NCBI GenBank assembly: GCA_035541255.1
Contig: DATKNR010000030.1
Span: forward strand, 7,014 to 71,013
Length of the DNA stretch: 64,000 bases
From: JOPF136 sp035541255
GTDB taxonomy: Bacteria > Acidobacteriota > Terriglobia > Acidiferrales > UBA7541
Direction: 5' to 3'
The first letter of the stretch is position 1. Every line of letters begins with the position of its first letter. The position numbers and the translations under genes are program-made. Of this stretch, positions 19,553 to 28,613 are shown in pieces. The notes below the pieces were generated by a model. That model was not told the origin of the DNA, searched no databases, and saw only the letters and a program-made list of their open reading frames with translations.

Positions 19553-19996
19553 GTGAACAAGCAGAAGACACTCCGGCAAGGACAGATCCTCAAACTGGTG
19601 GCGCGTGAGTCCATCGACAACCAGGACCGCTTGTGCCGGCGGCTGCGAGAAGAGGGCATGCGCGTCACGCAGGCAACCGTTTCCCGCGATGTTCACGAGC
19701 TGAAGCTGGTGAAGACGGATCGAGGTTATCAGCCCCTGGGTGTCGAGGCCGTATCCGCGGCTCCTTCGCTTCCGCGTATGGCCCGCGAAGCGATCCGTGA
19801 TTTGCGCCCGGCGCAGAATCTGCTGGTCATTAAGACGCCGCCCGGAGGAGCGCAGTCGCTTGGCGCCGCTCTCGATGCCGAAGGCTGGCCCGAAGTGGTG
19901 GGCACGGTCGCCGGCGACGATACCATCCTGGTGATCAGCCCCTCCACCCGCCAGCGGCTTGCAGTCCAAAAGCGCCTGCAGGACATGCTGCAATGA
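19553..19996 (+). CDS. argR: Arginine repressor ArgR
   Basis: A 147-residue protein from GTG 19553. The N-terminal winged helix includes LCRRLREEGMRVTQATVSRDVHELKLVK, the ArgR recognition-helix segment. The C-terminal domain has the arginine-binding and hexamerisation motif around VGTVAGDDTILVIS. It is the first gene of the arginine operon and overlaps argC by four bases, so it should control its own operon in response to arginine. The leader is very short and the RBS weak. Confidence 0.93.
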   Translation: MNKQKTLRQGQILKLVARESIDNQDRLCRRLREEGMRVTQATVSRDVHELKLVKTDRGYQPLGVEAVSAAPSLPRMAREAIRDLRPAQNLLVIKTPPGGAQSLGAALDAEGWPEVVGTVAGDDTILVISPSTRQRLAVQKRLQDMLQ

Positions 19997-21024
19997 ACAC
20001 CTCGGTCCAGACGGCCGTAGTGGGAGCCACCGGTTACGCCGGCTACGAGCTTGCCCGCCTGCTCCTGCGCCATCCTCGGGTGGGGGAGACGGTCTTTTAT
20101 TTGCGGGAACCGAACGGGGCCCGTTGCCTGACGGAAATTTTTCCGGCTCTGCGCGGCTGGGGCGAGGCCCCCGTGCGGCAGTTTTCGGCCGAAGCTGTGG
20201 CCGCGCAAGGCGCTCAGGTGGCCTTCCTGGCTACACCTCATGAAGCTTCCATAGAAACCGTGCCGGAACTGCTCCAGTCCGGCCTTCGTGTGGTCGATCT
20301 CAGCGGCGCGTTCCGCTTCCATTCCGGGGATACGCTGGCTGAGTGGTATCGGCTGGAGCCGCCCGAGCCGGCGCTGCTGCGCCGCGCTGTTTACGGCCTT
20401 CCCGAACTCTACGGCGCGCAGGTGATGGATGCGGACCTGGTGGCGAATCCCGGCTGCTATCCGACGGCGGTCATACTAGGGCTGCGCCCGCTGCTGGACG
20501 CGGGCCTCATCGCGCGCGGCCGGGGCATCGTGTGCGATTGCAAATCCGGCACGTCCGGCGCAGGCAAGGAGCCCCGCCGCGACACCCATTTCTGCGAAGT
20601 GAACGAAAATTTCCGCGCCTACAAGCTATTTTCCCACCAGCACACACCCGAAGTCCTTGAGCATCTGCGGCTGGGGCCCGGAGACATGATGTTCTCCACG
20701 CACCTGCTCCCGCTGAGCCGCGGCATTTTGGCCACTCTCTACGCCTGGCTGGACGCGCCCGCCACCGCCGAGGATATCGAAGCGCTCTACCGCGCCTGCT
20801 ATGCGGACCGCAAACTGGTGCGCGTGTCGCCGGCGGGAAAGCTGCCGGAGCTGCATCACGTGGTGAATACAAATTTTTGCGACATCGGATTCGCCCTGGA
20901 TTCATCGGGGCAGCGGTTGATGGTGGTTTCGTGCCTGGACAATCTGGGCAAAGGCGCCGCCGGCCAGGCGGTGCAGAACTTCAATCTGATGGTTGGAACC
21001 GAGGAGGCGGAAGGACTGCTATGA
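19993..21024 (+). CDS. argC: N-acetyl-gamma-glutamyl-phosphate reductase
   Basis: A 343-residue enzyme of normal length for ArgC. The N-terminal NADP-binding motif VVGATGYAGYELARLL and the active site VANPGCYPTA with Cys155 are present, as is KSGTSGAGKEPRRDTHFCEV. It reduces N-acetylglutamyl phosphate to the semialdehyde, the third step of arginine synthesis. The ATG overlaps the argR stop (ATGA), and its own stop overlaps the argB start. Confidence 0.95.
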   Translation: MNTSVQTAVVGATGYAGYELARLLLRHPRVGETVFYLREPNGARCLTEIFPALRGWGEAPVRQFSAEAVAAQGAQVAFLATPHEASIETVPELLQSGLRVVDLSGAFRFHSGDTLAEWYRLEPPEPALLRRAVYGLPELYGAQVMDADLVANPGCYPTAVILGLRPLLDAGLIARGRGIVCDCKSGTSGAGKEPRRDTHFCEVNENFRAYKLFSHQHTPEVLEHLRLGPGDMMFSTHLLPLSRGILATLYAWLDAPATAEDIEALYRACYADRKLVRVSPAGKLPELHHVVNTNFCDIGFALDSSGQRLMVVSCLDNLGKGAAGQAVQNFNLMVGTEEAEGLL

Positions 21025-21857
21025 GAATGGTCGTAAAACTTGCGGGTGCGCTGCTGGAGGACGAAGCAACGGTCCGATCGCTCGCCGGGCAGATTGCCGA
21101 GCTCGCCGCGCGGCACGAGATCCTGGTGATCCACGGCGGCGGGCGCATCTTTACCGCCACGCTGGCGAAGATGGGCGTCGAGAGCCGCTTCCTCTCCGGA
21201 CTGCGCATCACGGACCAAGAAACTCGCGACGCCGCAGTAATGGTCTTCGCCGGCCTGCTTGGGAAACGCCTGTCGGCGGCCATTTCCGCCGCGGGCCGAC
21301 CGGCCGTGGGCATCTGCGCAGCCGATGCGCTGTGCTTTCAGGCCGAGCCCATGACGCTCGACGGCGCCTCGGCCGATCTCGGCTATGTTGGATACATCAC
21401 GGCCGTGAACGCGGGCTTTCTCGAATCGCTCTGGCGCGTGGGCATCGTTCCTGTGGCGGCCTCGCTCGGAGCCGGCACCGATGGCGAACTCTTCAACGTG
21501 AACGCGGACCATATGGCCGCCGCCTGCGCCGAATTTCTCGGAGCGGAGCGCCTCATTTACCTTACGGACGTCGCGGGAGTTCTGGAGGGCCAGGCCGTGC
21601 TGCCACACGTCCACGTGGACGACGTGGAGGAAATGATCCGAACGCACCGCGTAACCGGCGGCATGATTCTGAAACTCGAGGCCTGCCGCCGCGCCCTGGA
21701 GGGCGGTGTATCGGAAATTTGCGTCGTGGGTGGCTCCGGGCAGGGAACGCTGCTCGCTGCTGCAGACGGCGCTGCCTGCGGCACGCGGATTCTTCTCGGA
21801 GCATCAGAATCGCCCGAACCGGCAGCCGTTCGCTTCGCCGCGGGAGGCCTGGCATGA
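21021..21857 (+). CDS. argB: Acetylglutamate kinase
   Basis: A 278-residue amino-acid kinase fold protein. The start MRMVVKLAGALLED, HGGGRIFTATLAKMGVESRF, GLRITDQETRDAAVMV and the C-terminal GGMILKLEACRRALEGG are typical of ArgB. It phosphorylates N-acetylglutamate. The true start is ATG 21021, overlapping the argC stop; the open frame extends farther 5' only as an overlap with argC. The second glycine-rich loop (VVGGSGQGTLLAA) differs slightly from the usual GT-rich form. I see no N-terminal extension of the kind that confers arginine feedback inhibition in hexameric ArgB. Confidence 0.93.
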   Translation: MRMVVKLAGALLEDEATVRSLAGQIAELAARHEILVIHGGGRIFTATLAKMGVESRFLSGLRITDQETRDAAVMVFAGLLGKRLSAAISAAGRPAVGICAADALCFQAEPMTLDGASADLGYVGYITAVNAGFLESLWRVGIVPVAASLGAGTDGELFNVNADHMAAACAEFLGAERLIYLTDVAGVLEGQAVLPHVHVDDVEEMIRTHRVTGGMILKLEACRRALEGGVSEICVVGGSGQGTLLAAADGAACGTRILLGASESPEPAAVRFAAGGLA

Positions 21858-23233
21858 AGCGGGCCGCCTCGCGCACCGCGAGTTCGCCGGTCACCGGAGT
21901 CTCCGCTGCACTACGCGCCGAGGCCCGGCACCTGATGAACACCTACAAGCGTCCGCCGGTGGTGTTTACCCGCGGGAAGGGCTGCTATCTGTACGATTCC
22001 GCCGGCCGCCGCTACCTCGATTTTCTGGGCGGCATTGCGGTGAATGCGCTGGGGCACGCCCACCCCCGCGTGGTAGCTGCAATTCGCCGCGAGGCGGGAC
22101 GCGCCATCCACATCTCCAACCTTTATCACAACCCCTATCAGGGCCCGCTGGCCGCGAAATTGGCCAAATGGTCCGGGCTCGACCGCGTGTTTTTCACGAA
22201 CAGCGGCACCGAAGCCATTGAAGGGGCATTGAAGCTCGCGCGCCTCCATGCGAGGAAGGCCGCGGGAACAGCCGCGCATCCTCCCCACAAATTCCTGGCC
22301 CTCGAAAATTCATTTCATGGCCGCACGTTCGGCGCGCTCGGTATCACGTTCCCGGCCAAATATCGCGAGCCCTTCGCCCCGCTCGTTCCGGGCGTGGAAT
22401 TCGTCCGCCGCAATGACGTGGACGACCTGGCGGCGAAATTTGACGGCTCGGTCTGCGCCGTCGTGTTGGAGACGGTGCAGGGTGAGGGCGGAATCTACCC
22501 GGTAAGCGAAACGTTTTATAAACTCGCGCGCCAGCTGGCCACGCGTCACGGCGCCGCGCTGATTGCCGATGAAATCCAGTGCGGCCTCGGACGTACCGGC
22601 CGGCCGTTTGCGTATCAGAAATTCGCCGCAGCGCCCGAAATGCTTCCCGACATCGTCACCGTCGCGAAACCGATTGCCGCGGGGCTGCCGCTGGGCGCAT
22701 TTCTGGCCCGAGAGGAGTTTGCCCAGGCGTTCAGTCCGGGTGCTCACGGCACCACGTTTGGCGGCGGGCCGCTCATCTGCGCGGTCGCTCTCGAAGTGCT
22801 CTCCATTATCGAGGAGGAAAAGTTGATGGAGAACGCGCGGGAGCGCGGCGAAGAACTCTGCGTTGGCCTTGCAGAAATCGCACTGCGCTATGACGGCATC
22901 CGCGAAATCCGCGGGGAGGGCCTGATGATCGGGGTGGAGCTTGCGCACGATGGCGCACCCGCCGTGGAAGCCGCGCTCGCCGAGCGCTTGCTGATCAACT
23001 GCACTCACGACCGCACCCTTCGACTGCTTCCCGCGCTCAACATCACGCCGCGCCACGTGGCGGAATTCCTGGGCAAGATGGAACGCGCGCTCGTCCAATC
23101 GCGCCCGAAACCGCAGCTCCGGATCCCCGCCGGGGCGGTGACGGCCATGCAGAGTGCCTCCGTTCTTCCGCCGGTCGCAGCCCGGCACGGCGGAAATGTT
23201 TTCGCAGCCGCGGCGCACGCGGAGAAAGGTTGA
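21854..23233 (+). CDS. argD: Acetylornithine aminotransferase
   Basis: A 459-residue class III PLP aminotransferase from ATG 21854, overlapping the argB stop. Motifs are FLGGIAVNALGHAHPRV, FFTNSGTEAIEGALKLAR, the PLP Asp in IADEIQCGLGRTG, and the Schiff-base Lys272 in VTVAKPIAAGLPLG. It converts N-acetylglutamate semialdehyde to N-acetylornithine. The C-terminus runs about 50 residues beyond the usual end (after LGKMERAL) into a Pro/Ala-rich tail of no obvious fold, so the protein is longer than most ArgD. Confidence 0.93.
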   Translation: MKRAASRTASSPVTGVSAALRAEARHLMNTYKRPPVVFTRGKGCYLYDSAGRRYLDFLGGIAVNALGHAHPRVVAAIRREAGRAIHISNLYHNPYQGPLAAKLAKWSGLDRVFFTNSGTEAIEGALKLARLHARKAAGTAAHPPHKFLALENSFHGRTFGALGITFPAKYREPFAPLVPGVEFVRRNDVDDLAAKFDGSVCAVVLETVQGEGGIYPVSETFYKLARQLATRHGAALIADEIQCGLGRTGRPFAYQKFAAAPEMLPDIVTVAKPIAAGLPLGAFLAREEFAQAFSPGAHGTTFGGGPLICAVALEVLSIIEEEKLMENARERGEELCVGLAEIALRYDGIREIRGEGLMIGVELAHDGAPAVEAALAERLLINCTHDRTLRLLPALNITPRHVAEFLGKMERALVQSRPKPQLRIPAGAVTAMQSASVLPPVAARHGGNVFAAAAHAEKG

Positions 23234-23237
23234 TTCC

Positions 23238-24179
23238 ATGGCCGTCGCTTCTATTGCCACCGCTTCGCCGCGCGATCTGGTGACCGGCGCGGAGTTCACT
23301 GCCGCGCAGCTCCACTCCGTGTTGCAGCTCGCGGCAGAGGTGAAGGCACACCCGGAACGCTTTCGCGGCGCGCTGAGCCGCCGCTTCCTCGCGTTGCTGT
23401 TCGAGAAGCCATCGCTGCGAACGCGGGTGTCGTTTGAAATCGGAATGCAGAGTCTGGGCGGCGGCTCCGTGTTTCTCGATTACAGCGCGGCGCGCATGAG
23501 CGAACGCGAAACGGTGAAAGATCTGGCGCGCAATCTGGAACGCTGGGTGGACGTGATCGCTGCCCGCACCTATCTGCAGAGCACGATTGAAGAGCTGGCG
23601 GACAACGCAAAGATTCCCGTCATCAACGGGCTGAGCGACCGCTACCATCCCTGCCAGATCCTGGCGGATTTTCAGACGCTCGAGGAGCGCTTCGGAAACC
23701 TGCGCGGATTCAAACTGGCGTTTGTGGGCGACGGCAACAACGTTTGCCATTCGCTGTTGCTGGCCGGCGCCCGGCTCGGCGTGAACCTGAAGATCGCCAC
23801 TCCGCCGAATTACAAGCCCGATCCCGCCATCGTGGCCGATGCCCGGCTGGCCGCAAAGGAGACGAAAGCGCGGATCGAACTGCTCGCCGAGCCCACCGAG
23901 GCAGTTTCCGGAGCGCAGGCGGTCTATACGGACGTGTGGGCCAGCATGGGACAGGAGCAGGAAGCCGCCGAGCGGGAAAAAGTATTCAGCCGCTATCAGG
24001 TGAACGATGAACTGATGGCCCACGCGCTGCCCGACGCCGTCTTCATGCACTGCCTGCCCGCGCACCGCGGGCAGGAAGTCACCGAGGCGGTGCTCGAATC
24101 GCCGCGCTCCATCGTGTACGACCAGGCGGAAAACCGCATGCACGCGCAGAAAGCGCTGCTGCTCACGCTGCTGGCCTGA
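23238..24179 (+). CDS. argF: Ornithine carbamoyltransferase
   Basis: A 313-residue enzyme from ATG 23238 with GGAGAAAGG upstream. The carbamoyl phosphate site EKPSLRTRVSFE, the segments HPCQILADF and FVGDGNNVCHSLL, and the ornithine-binding MHCLPAHRGQEV are all present and assign it to ornithine rather than aspartate carbamoyltransferase. It makes citrulline from ornithine and carbamoyl phosphate. carAB is not in this window, so carbamoyl phosphate must come from elsewhere. It lies between argD and argG in the operon. Confidence 0.95.
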   Translation: MAVASIATASPRDLVTGAEFTAAQLHSVLQLAAEVKAHPERFRGALSRRFLALLFEKPSLRTRVSFEIGMQSLGGGSVFLDYSAARMSERETVKDLARNLERWVDVIAARTYLQSTIEELADNAKIPVINGLSDRYHPCQILADFQTLEERFGNLRGFKLAFVGDGNNVCHSLLLAGARLGVNLKIATPPNYKPDPAIVADARLAAKETKARIELLAEPTEAVSGAQAVYTDVWASMGQEQEAAEREKVFSRYQVNDELMAHALPDAVFMHCLPAHRGQEVTEAVLESPRSIVYDQAENRMHAQKALLLTLLA

Positions 24180-24209
24180 GCCGCCGGCGCCAATTTCGAG
24201 GAGAGCGAA

Positions 24210-25451
24210 TTGACGAAAACTTCAGGAAACCAGAAACCGTCCGTGCGGAAAGTGGCGCTGGCCTATTCCGGCGGACTCGACACATCCATCATCATTCCAT
24301 GGCTGAAGGAGAATTACGGCTGCGAAGTGGTGGCCATGATTGGCGACGTAGGGCAGCAGGAAGATGTGGAAGCCGCGCGGAAGAAAGCGCTGGCTACGGG
24401 CGCCTCCGCCGCGTTTATCGAAGATCTGCGCGAAGAGTTCGTGACGCAGTATATCTGGCCCACGCTGCGCGCCGGTGCCGTCTACGAACACAGCTATCTG
24501 CTGGGCACATCGATGGCGCGTCCGGTGCTGGCCAAGCGCCAGGTGGAGGTCGCGCGCCGCACAGGCGCAGACGCCGTGTCCCACGGCTGCACCGGCAAAG
24601 GCAACGACCAGGTGCGCTTCGAACTCACGTTCAAGGCCCTGGCGCCGGACCTGAAAATCATTGCGCCCTGGCGGGAATGGAACATCCAGTCGCGCGAGGA
24701 CGCACTCGACTACGCGCGCACCCACGGCGTGCCCGTCGAGCAGTCGCTGAAAAATATTTACAGCCGCGACCGTAACCTCTGGCACCTGAGCCACGAAGGC
24801 GGCGTGCTGGAAGATCCCGCCAACGAACCAGAGGAAGCGATGTGGCAGTGGATCACGGCGCCGGCGCGCGCGCCGGAAACCCCCGCCCAGGTGGAAATCG
24901 GGTTCGAGGAAGGCACGCCGGTCTCGATCGATGGCCGACGCGTGAGCGGAGTCGAGTTGATCGATCATCTCAACGCGCTGGCCGCAGCGCATGGTGTGGG
25001 CCGGGCGGACATCGTGGAAAACCGGCTGGTCGGCATGAAGTCGCGCGGAGCCTATGAGACGCCTGGCGGCACGCTGCTGGTACACGCGCACCGCGAACTG
25101 GAAGCTCTGTGCCTGGATCGCGAGACCGCGCATTTCTCTTCGCTGCTCGCCCAGCGCTACGCCGAGATGGTGTACTACGGCCTGTGGTTCACCGAATTGC
25201 GCGAATCGCTCGACGCGTTTTTCCGCCGCGCCCAGCAGCGCGTGACCGGCAGCGTCCGCCTGAAGCTGCATAAAGGGAACCTGACCGTCATCTCGAGGCA
25301 CTCTCCGCTCTCGCTGTACCAGAAAGACCTGGCGAGCTTCACGATGGGACGCTATAACCCGCAATTCGCCGAAGGGTTCATCAACCTTTTCGCGCTGCCC
25401 GTGACCATGCCCGCGCCCGCGGCGAAGAGCGCCTCCGGGGAGAAGAAGTGA
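24210..25451 (+). CDS. argG: Argininosuccinate synthase
   Basis: A 413-residue protein starting at TTG 24210, supported by GAGGAGAG seven bases upstream; no ATG lies near the conserved N-terminus. The PP-loop ALAYSGGLDTS, the segment VSHGCTGKGNDQVRFE and the later EGGVLEDPANEP are typical of ArgG. It condenses citrulline and aspartate using ATP. Its stop overlaps the argH start (GTGA). The TTG start may reduce its translation relative to its neighbours. Confidence 0.95.
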   Translation: MTKTSGNQKPSVRKVALAYSGGLDTSIIIPWLKENYGCEVVAMIGDVGQQEDVEAARKKALATGASAAFIEDLREEFVTQYIWPTLRAGAVYEHSYLLGTSMARPVLAKRQVEVARRTGADAVSHGCTGKGNDQVRFELTFKALAPDLKIIAPWREWNIQSREDALDYARTHGVPVEQSLKNIYSRDRNLWHLSHEGGVLEDPANEPEEAMWQWITAPARAPETPAQVEIGFEEGTPVSIDGRRVSGVELIDHLNALAAAHGVGRADIVENRLVGMKSRGAYETPGGTLLVHAHRELEALCLDRETAHFSSLLAQRYAEMVYYGLWFTELRESLDAFFRRAQQRVTGSVRLKLHKGNLTVISRHSPLSLYQKDLASFTMGRYNPQFAEGFINLFALPVTMPAPAAKSASGEKK

Positions 25452-26851
25452 CACCACCCACCGGCAAGATGTGGGGCGGCCGCTTCGACGAGCCCCCCGA
25501 TCGCGAGTTCTACGCTTTCCAACGCTCGTTGGGCTTCGACGCCGCACTCCTGCCTCAGGAGATTGCCGCCAGCCGCGCATGGGCCTCCGCGCTTGCCGGC
25601 GCCGGAATCCTGACCGCCACGGAGGCGGAAACGATCCGCAGCGCGCTGGAAGACATCAGCCGCGCAGCGCGGCAGGACGCCGCCGCTGTGACCGCTTCCG
25701 ATGCCGAGGACGTCCACAGTTATGTGGAATCCGCGCTCATCGCGCGAGTCGGGGATCTGGGAGCGAAATTGCACACCGGCCGGAGCCGCAATGAGCAAGT
25801 GGCCACCGACCTGCGCCTCTATCTGCGCGCGGCAGCCCGCGACGCGCGCTCCGCGCTTGCCGCTCTGCTCGGCTCGCTTGTCGGCCTGGCACGACGGCAC
25901 GAGCGCGCCGTTATGCCCGGCATGACGCACATGCAGCCCGCGCAGCCGATTTTGTTCTCACACTTCTTGCTCGCGCATGCGGAAGCTTACTTCCGGGATG
26001 TCGATCGCGTTGCGGACGCGGCGCATCAGGCCGATGCCTGCGTTCTGGGCTCCGGGGCACTCTCGGGCTCAGCATTTTCCATCGATCGCGCCGCCATCGC
26101 CCGGGAACTGGGCTTCGGCCGGATCACGGGCAACAGCCTGGACGCAGTAGGCGACCGCGATTTCGCCGTCGCCTATCTGTTCGCGCTCTCGCTCATTGCC
26201 GCCCATCTTTCAAGGCTGGCGGAGGATTTCATCCTGTTTTCTTCCGCGGCGTTCGGGTGGATTGAGCTTCCCGACGCGTATTCCACCGGCAGCAGCCTGA
26301 TGCCGCAGAAGAAAAATCCGGATTGCTGGGAACTGATTCGCGGGAAGACGGGACGAATCTACTCCGCGTTATATGGCCTGCTCACAGCGCTCAAAGGCTT
26401 GCCTTCCAGCTACAACCGCGATCTTCAGGAAGACAAGGAGCCGCTGTTCGCCGCGCATCACGAGACGCTGGCCATGCTGCGCATTGCCGCGGGCGCAGTG
26501 GCCGCCACGCGTATCCGTGAAGACCGCATGCGCGCGGCTGCCGGGCCGGAACTGCTGGCCACCGAGGCCGCCGACTACCTGGTTCACAAGGGCGTGCCCT
26601 TCCGGAAAGCGCACGAAATCGCCGGTCAGGTGGTGCGAGAGGCGGAACGCGCCGGCGTGCCGTGGACGGAACTGCCGCTCGAAACCATGCGCCGATTCTC
26701 GCCGCTGTTCACCGGTGACTTGCACGCCTGCATCACGCTCGACGCCGCCATCGCGCGCCGCGATGTGCCCGGTGGCACGGCTCCGGCACGCGTATGCCAG
26801 GCCATCCTCGATGCCGAAGCGCGGATTGCACGGCTGGAGGCAGCGGCATGA
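25448..26851 (+). CDS. argH: Argininosuccinate lyase
   Basis: A 467-residue fumarase/aspartase superfamily enzyme from GTG 25448. The opening KMWGGRFDE, the segment TGRSRNEQVATDLRLY, GMTHMQPAQPI and the superfamily signature GSSLMPQKKNPDCWE are all present. It splits argininosuccinate to arginine and fumarate. It overlaps argG by four bases and the following acetyltransferase gene by four bases, so these genes are translationally coupled. Confidence 0.95.
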   Translation: MTPPTGKMWGGRFDEPPDREFYAFQRSLGFDAALLPQEIAASRAWASALAGAGILTATEAETIRSALEDISRAARQDAAAVTASDAEDVHSYVESALIARVGDLGAKLHTGRSRNEQVATDLRLYLRAAARDARSALAALLGSLVGLARRHERAVMPGMTHMQPAQPILFSHFLLAHAEAYFRDVDRVADAAHQADACVLGSGALSGSAFSIDRAAIARELGFGRITGNSLDAVGDRDFAVAYLFALSLIAAHLSRLAEDFILFSSAAFGWIELPDAYSTGSSLMPQKKNPDCWELIRGKTGRIYSALYGLLTALKGLPSSYNRDLQEDKEPLFAAHHETLAMLRIAAGAVAATRIREDRMRAAAGPELLATEAADYLVHKGVPFRKAHEIAGQVVREAERAGVPWTELPLETMRRFSPLFTGDLHACITLDAAIARRDVPGGTAPARVCQAILDAEARIARLEAAA

Positions 26852-27381
26852 GAATCCATCGCGCACGCCCTGGGGATGCTCCGTCCATCGCCGCGCTGAT
26901 CGCGGAGTACGCCGGGCAGGGATTGCTTCTGCCGCGCTCGCCGGAACAGATTCAGGCCACTATCGGAGATTTTCTGGTGGCCCGCGACGGCACGCGAATG
27001 GTGGGTGCCGTGGCTCTCGAATATTACGGCGCGCGGCACAATGGCCTGGCCGAGATTCGCTCACTGGCGGTCGCCCCGGAGGCGCGGAGCGCAGGCCTCG
27101 GTGGCCGTCTGCTGGAAGCCGCGGTCAAACAGGCGCGCGGCGAAGGGGTGGCGCGAGTCTTCGCCGTTACCCGCTTCACGAAATTCTTTGAACGCCACGG
27201 ATTTGCGCGTGTGCCCGCCGGCATGCCCGCGGAAAAGGTCGCACGTGATTGCGCCGCATGCCCGAAAGCTGCCGGCTGCACGCTCGAGGCTCTCTCGCGC
27301 GATCTGACTCCGTCATACGCAGCGCAACCGCTTCCCATATTTTCACCGGCCCGCCTCCGCCGCCAGGCCGTGCCTGCCTAG
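26848..27381 (+). CDS. argA: Short GNAT-type N-acetylglutamate synthase
   Basis: A 177-residue single GNAT domain starting at ATG 26848, overlapping argH. The features LIAEYAGQGLLLPRS, AEIRSLAVAPEARSAGLGGRLL (acetyl-CoA loop) and TRFTKFFERHGF, plus a C-terminal Cys cluster CAACPKAAGC, match the short NAGS type of actinobacteria and deltaproteobacteria, which lack the kinase-like domain of classical ArgA. It should acetylate glutamate with acetyl-CoA. Its place between argH and argJ supports an arginine role. Because argJ can regenerate acetylglutamate, this enzyme would mainly refill the acetyl cycle. Another GNAT substrate is possible but less likely. Confidence 0.8.
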   Translation: MRIHRARPGDAPSIAALIAEYAGQGLLLPRSPEQIQATIGDFLVARDGTRMVGAVALEYYGARHNGLAEIRSLAVAPEARSAGLGGRLLEAAVKQARGEGVARVFAVTRFTKFFERHGFARVPAGMPAEKVARDCAACPKAAGCTLEALSRDLTPSYAAQPLPIFSPARLRRQAVPA

Positions 27382-27385
27382 TCGC

Positions 27386-28603
27386 ATGGAACCCGCACAC
27401 CCGCTGCCTCGTGGCTTCCGGTTTGGCGGCACTTCCTGCGGATTGAAGCGCAGTGGCGCGCCCGACCTCTCGCTCGTCGTCGCCGATAGTCCCGCGACCG
27501 TCGCCGCCGCTTTCACCTCCAACCGAGTGCAGGCAGCGCCCGTGGTGGTGTCGGCAGAACACGTCCGCCGCAGTGGTGGACGCATGCGCGCCATCGTGTT
27601 GAATTCCGGAAACGCAAACTGCTGCACCGGCGCAGCGGGGCTCGCGGCGGCGCGGCGAATGGCTCAGGCTGTCGCGGCCCGGATCGGCTGTCGCCGGGAG
27701 CAGGTTTTCGTGTGTTCCACCGGAGTAATTGGCGTGCCGCTGCGCGTGGAGAAAATCGTCGGGGCAATCCCCGCATTCGAGCCCGCCCTGGGCTCCGGAC
27801 CGGCGGAGTTCGCAGCTTTTTCGCGCGGCATGCTCACCACGGATACACGGCCGAAGACGGCGGCCGCCACTCTGCGAATCGGCGGAAGCACGGTGCGCAT
27901 CGCGGGATGCACGAAGGGCGCCGGCATGATTGCCCCGCAATTCCACCGGCCCCACGCCACCATGCTCGCCGTGATTCTGACGGATGTCGCCATCACTCCC
28001 GCGCTCGCCCGGCGGGCGCTGGCTGCGGTCATCGCGCCCACGTTCAACTCCATCACAGTGGACGGCGACACTTCCACGAACGACACTGTCGCGCTTTTCG
28101 CCTCCGGGGCCGGCGGGGGGCGCATCACCGGCGCGCGCAGCGCCGAATTTCTCCGCTTCGCTGCCGCTCTCGAAGGCGTGTGCCGTTCGCTGGCGCTCCA
28201 GATTGTGGCGGATGGCGAGGGGGCACACCACGTGATCGAGATTGACGTTCGCGGCGCGCCGGACGATCGCGGCGCGGCCGCGGTGGCGCGAACGATTGCG
28301 CACTCCCCGCTGGTAAAAACAGCTTTGGCCGGAGCGGATCCCAACTGGGGTCGCATCCTGGCTGCGGCTGGGCGCGCCGGAGTTGTGTTCCGTCCCGAGC
28401 GCGCGGCCATCTCGCTGGCGGGCATTCCCGTATTCCGCCGCGGCCGCCCGCTTCCATTCGACGAGAAGACCGTGCACGAGAGAATGCTCCAGCACGAATA
28501 CACGATGCGTGTGGAATTGGGCGGGGGGCGCGGCCGTGCGCGCGTGTGGACCTGCGAACTCTCAGAGGGCTACGTACGCATCAATGCGGACTACCGGACG
28601 TGA
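27386..28603 (+). CDS. argJ: Ornithine acetyltransferase/N-acetylglutamate synthase ArgJ
   Basis: A 405-residue Ntn-type enzyme. The autocleavage site is in HATMLAVILTD with Thr192 as the new N-terminal nucleophile of the beta chain. GTSCGLKRSGAPDLSLVV, NSGNANCCTG and the C-terminal DPNWGRILAAAGRAGV are family motifs. It transfers the acetyl group from acetylornithine to glutamate; bifunctional forms also use acetyl-CoA, and I cannot tell which applies here. It is the last gene of the operon and ends 10 bases from the convergent acyl-CoA synthetase gene. Confidence 0.94.
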   Translation: MEPAHPLPRGFRFGGTSCGLKRSGAPDLSLVVADSPATVAAAFTSNRVQAAPVVVSAEHVRRSGGRMRAIVLNSGNANCCTGAAGLAAARRMAQAVAARIGCRREQVFVCSTGVIGVPLRVEKIVGAIPAFEPALGSGPAEFAAFSRGMLTTDTRPKTAAATLRIGGSTVRIAGCTKGAGMIAPQFHRPHATMLAVILTDVAITPALARRALAAVIAPTFNSITVDGDTSTNDTVALFASGAGGGRITGARSAEFLRFAAALEGVCRSLALQIVADGEGAHHVIEIDVRGAPDDRGAAAVARTIAHSPLVKTALAGADPNWGRILAAAGRAGVVFRPERAAISLAGIPVFRRGRPLPFDEKTVHERMLQHEYTMRVELGGGRGRARVWTCELSEGYVRINADYRT

Positions 28604-28613
28604 TGCAGCCGGG

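Noticed and set aside
24222..25580. 452-codon minus-strand frame opposite argG
   Set aside because: Shadow of a strongly conserved gene in GC-rich DNA.
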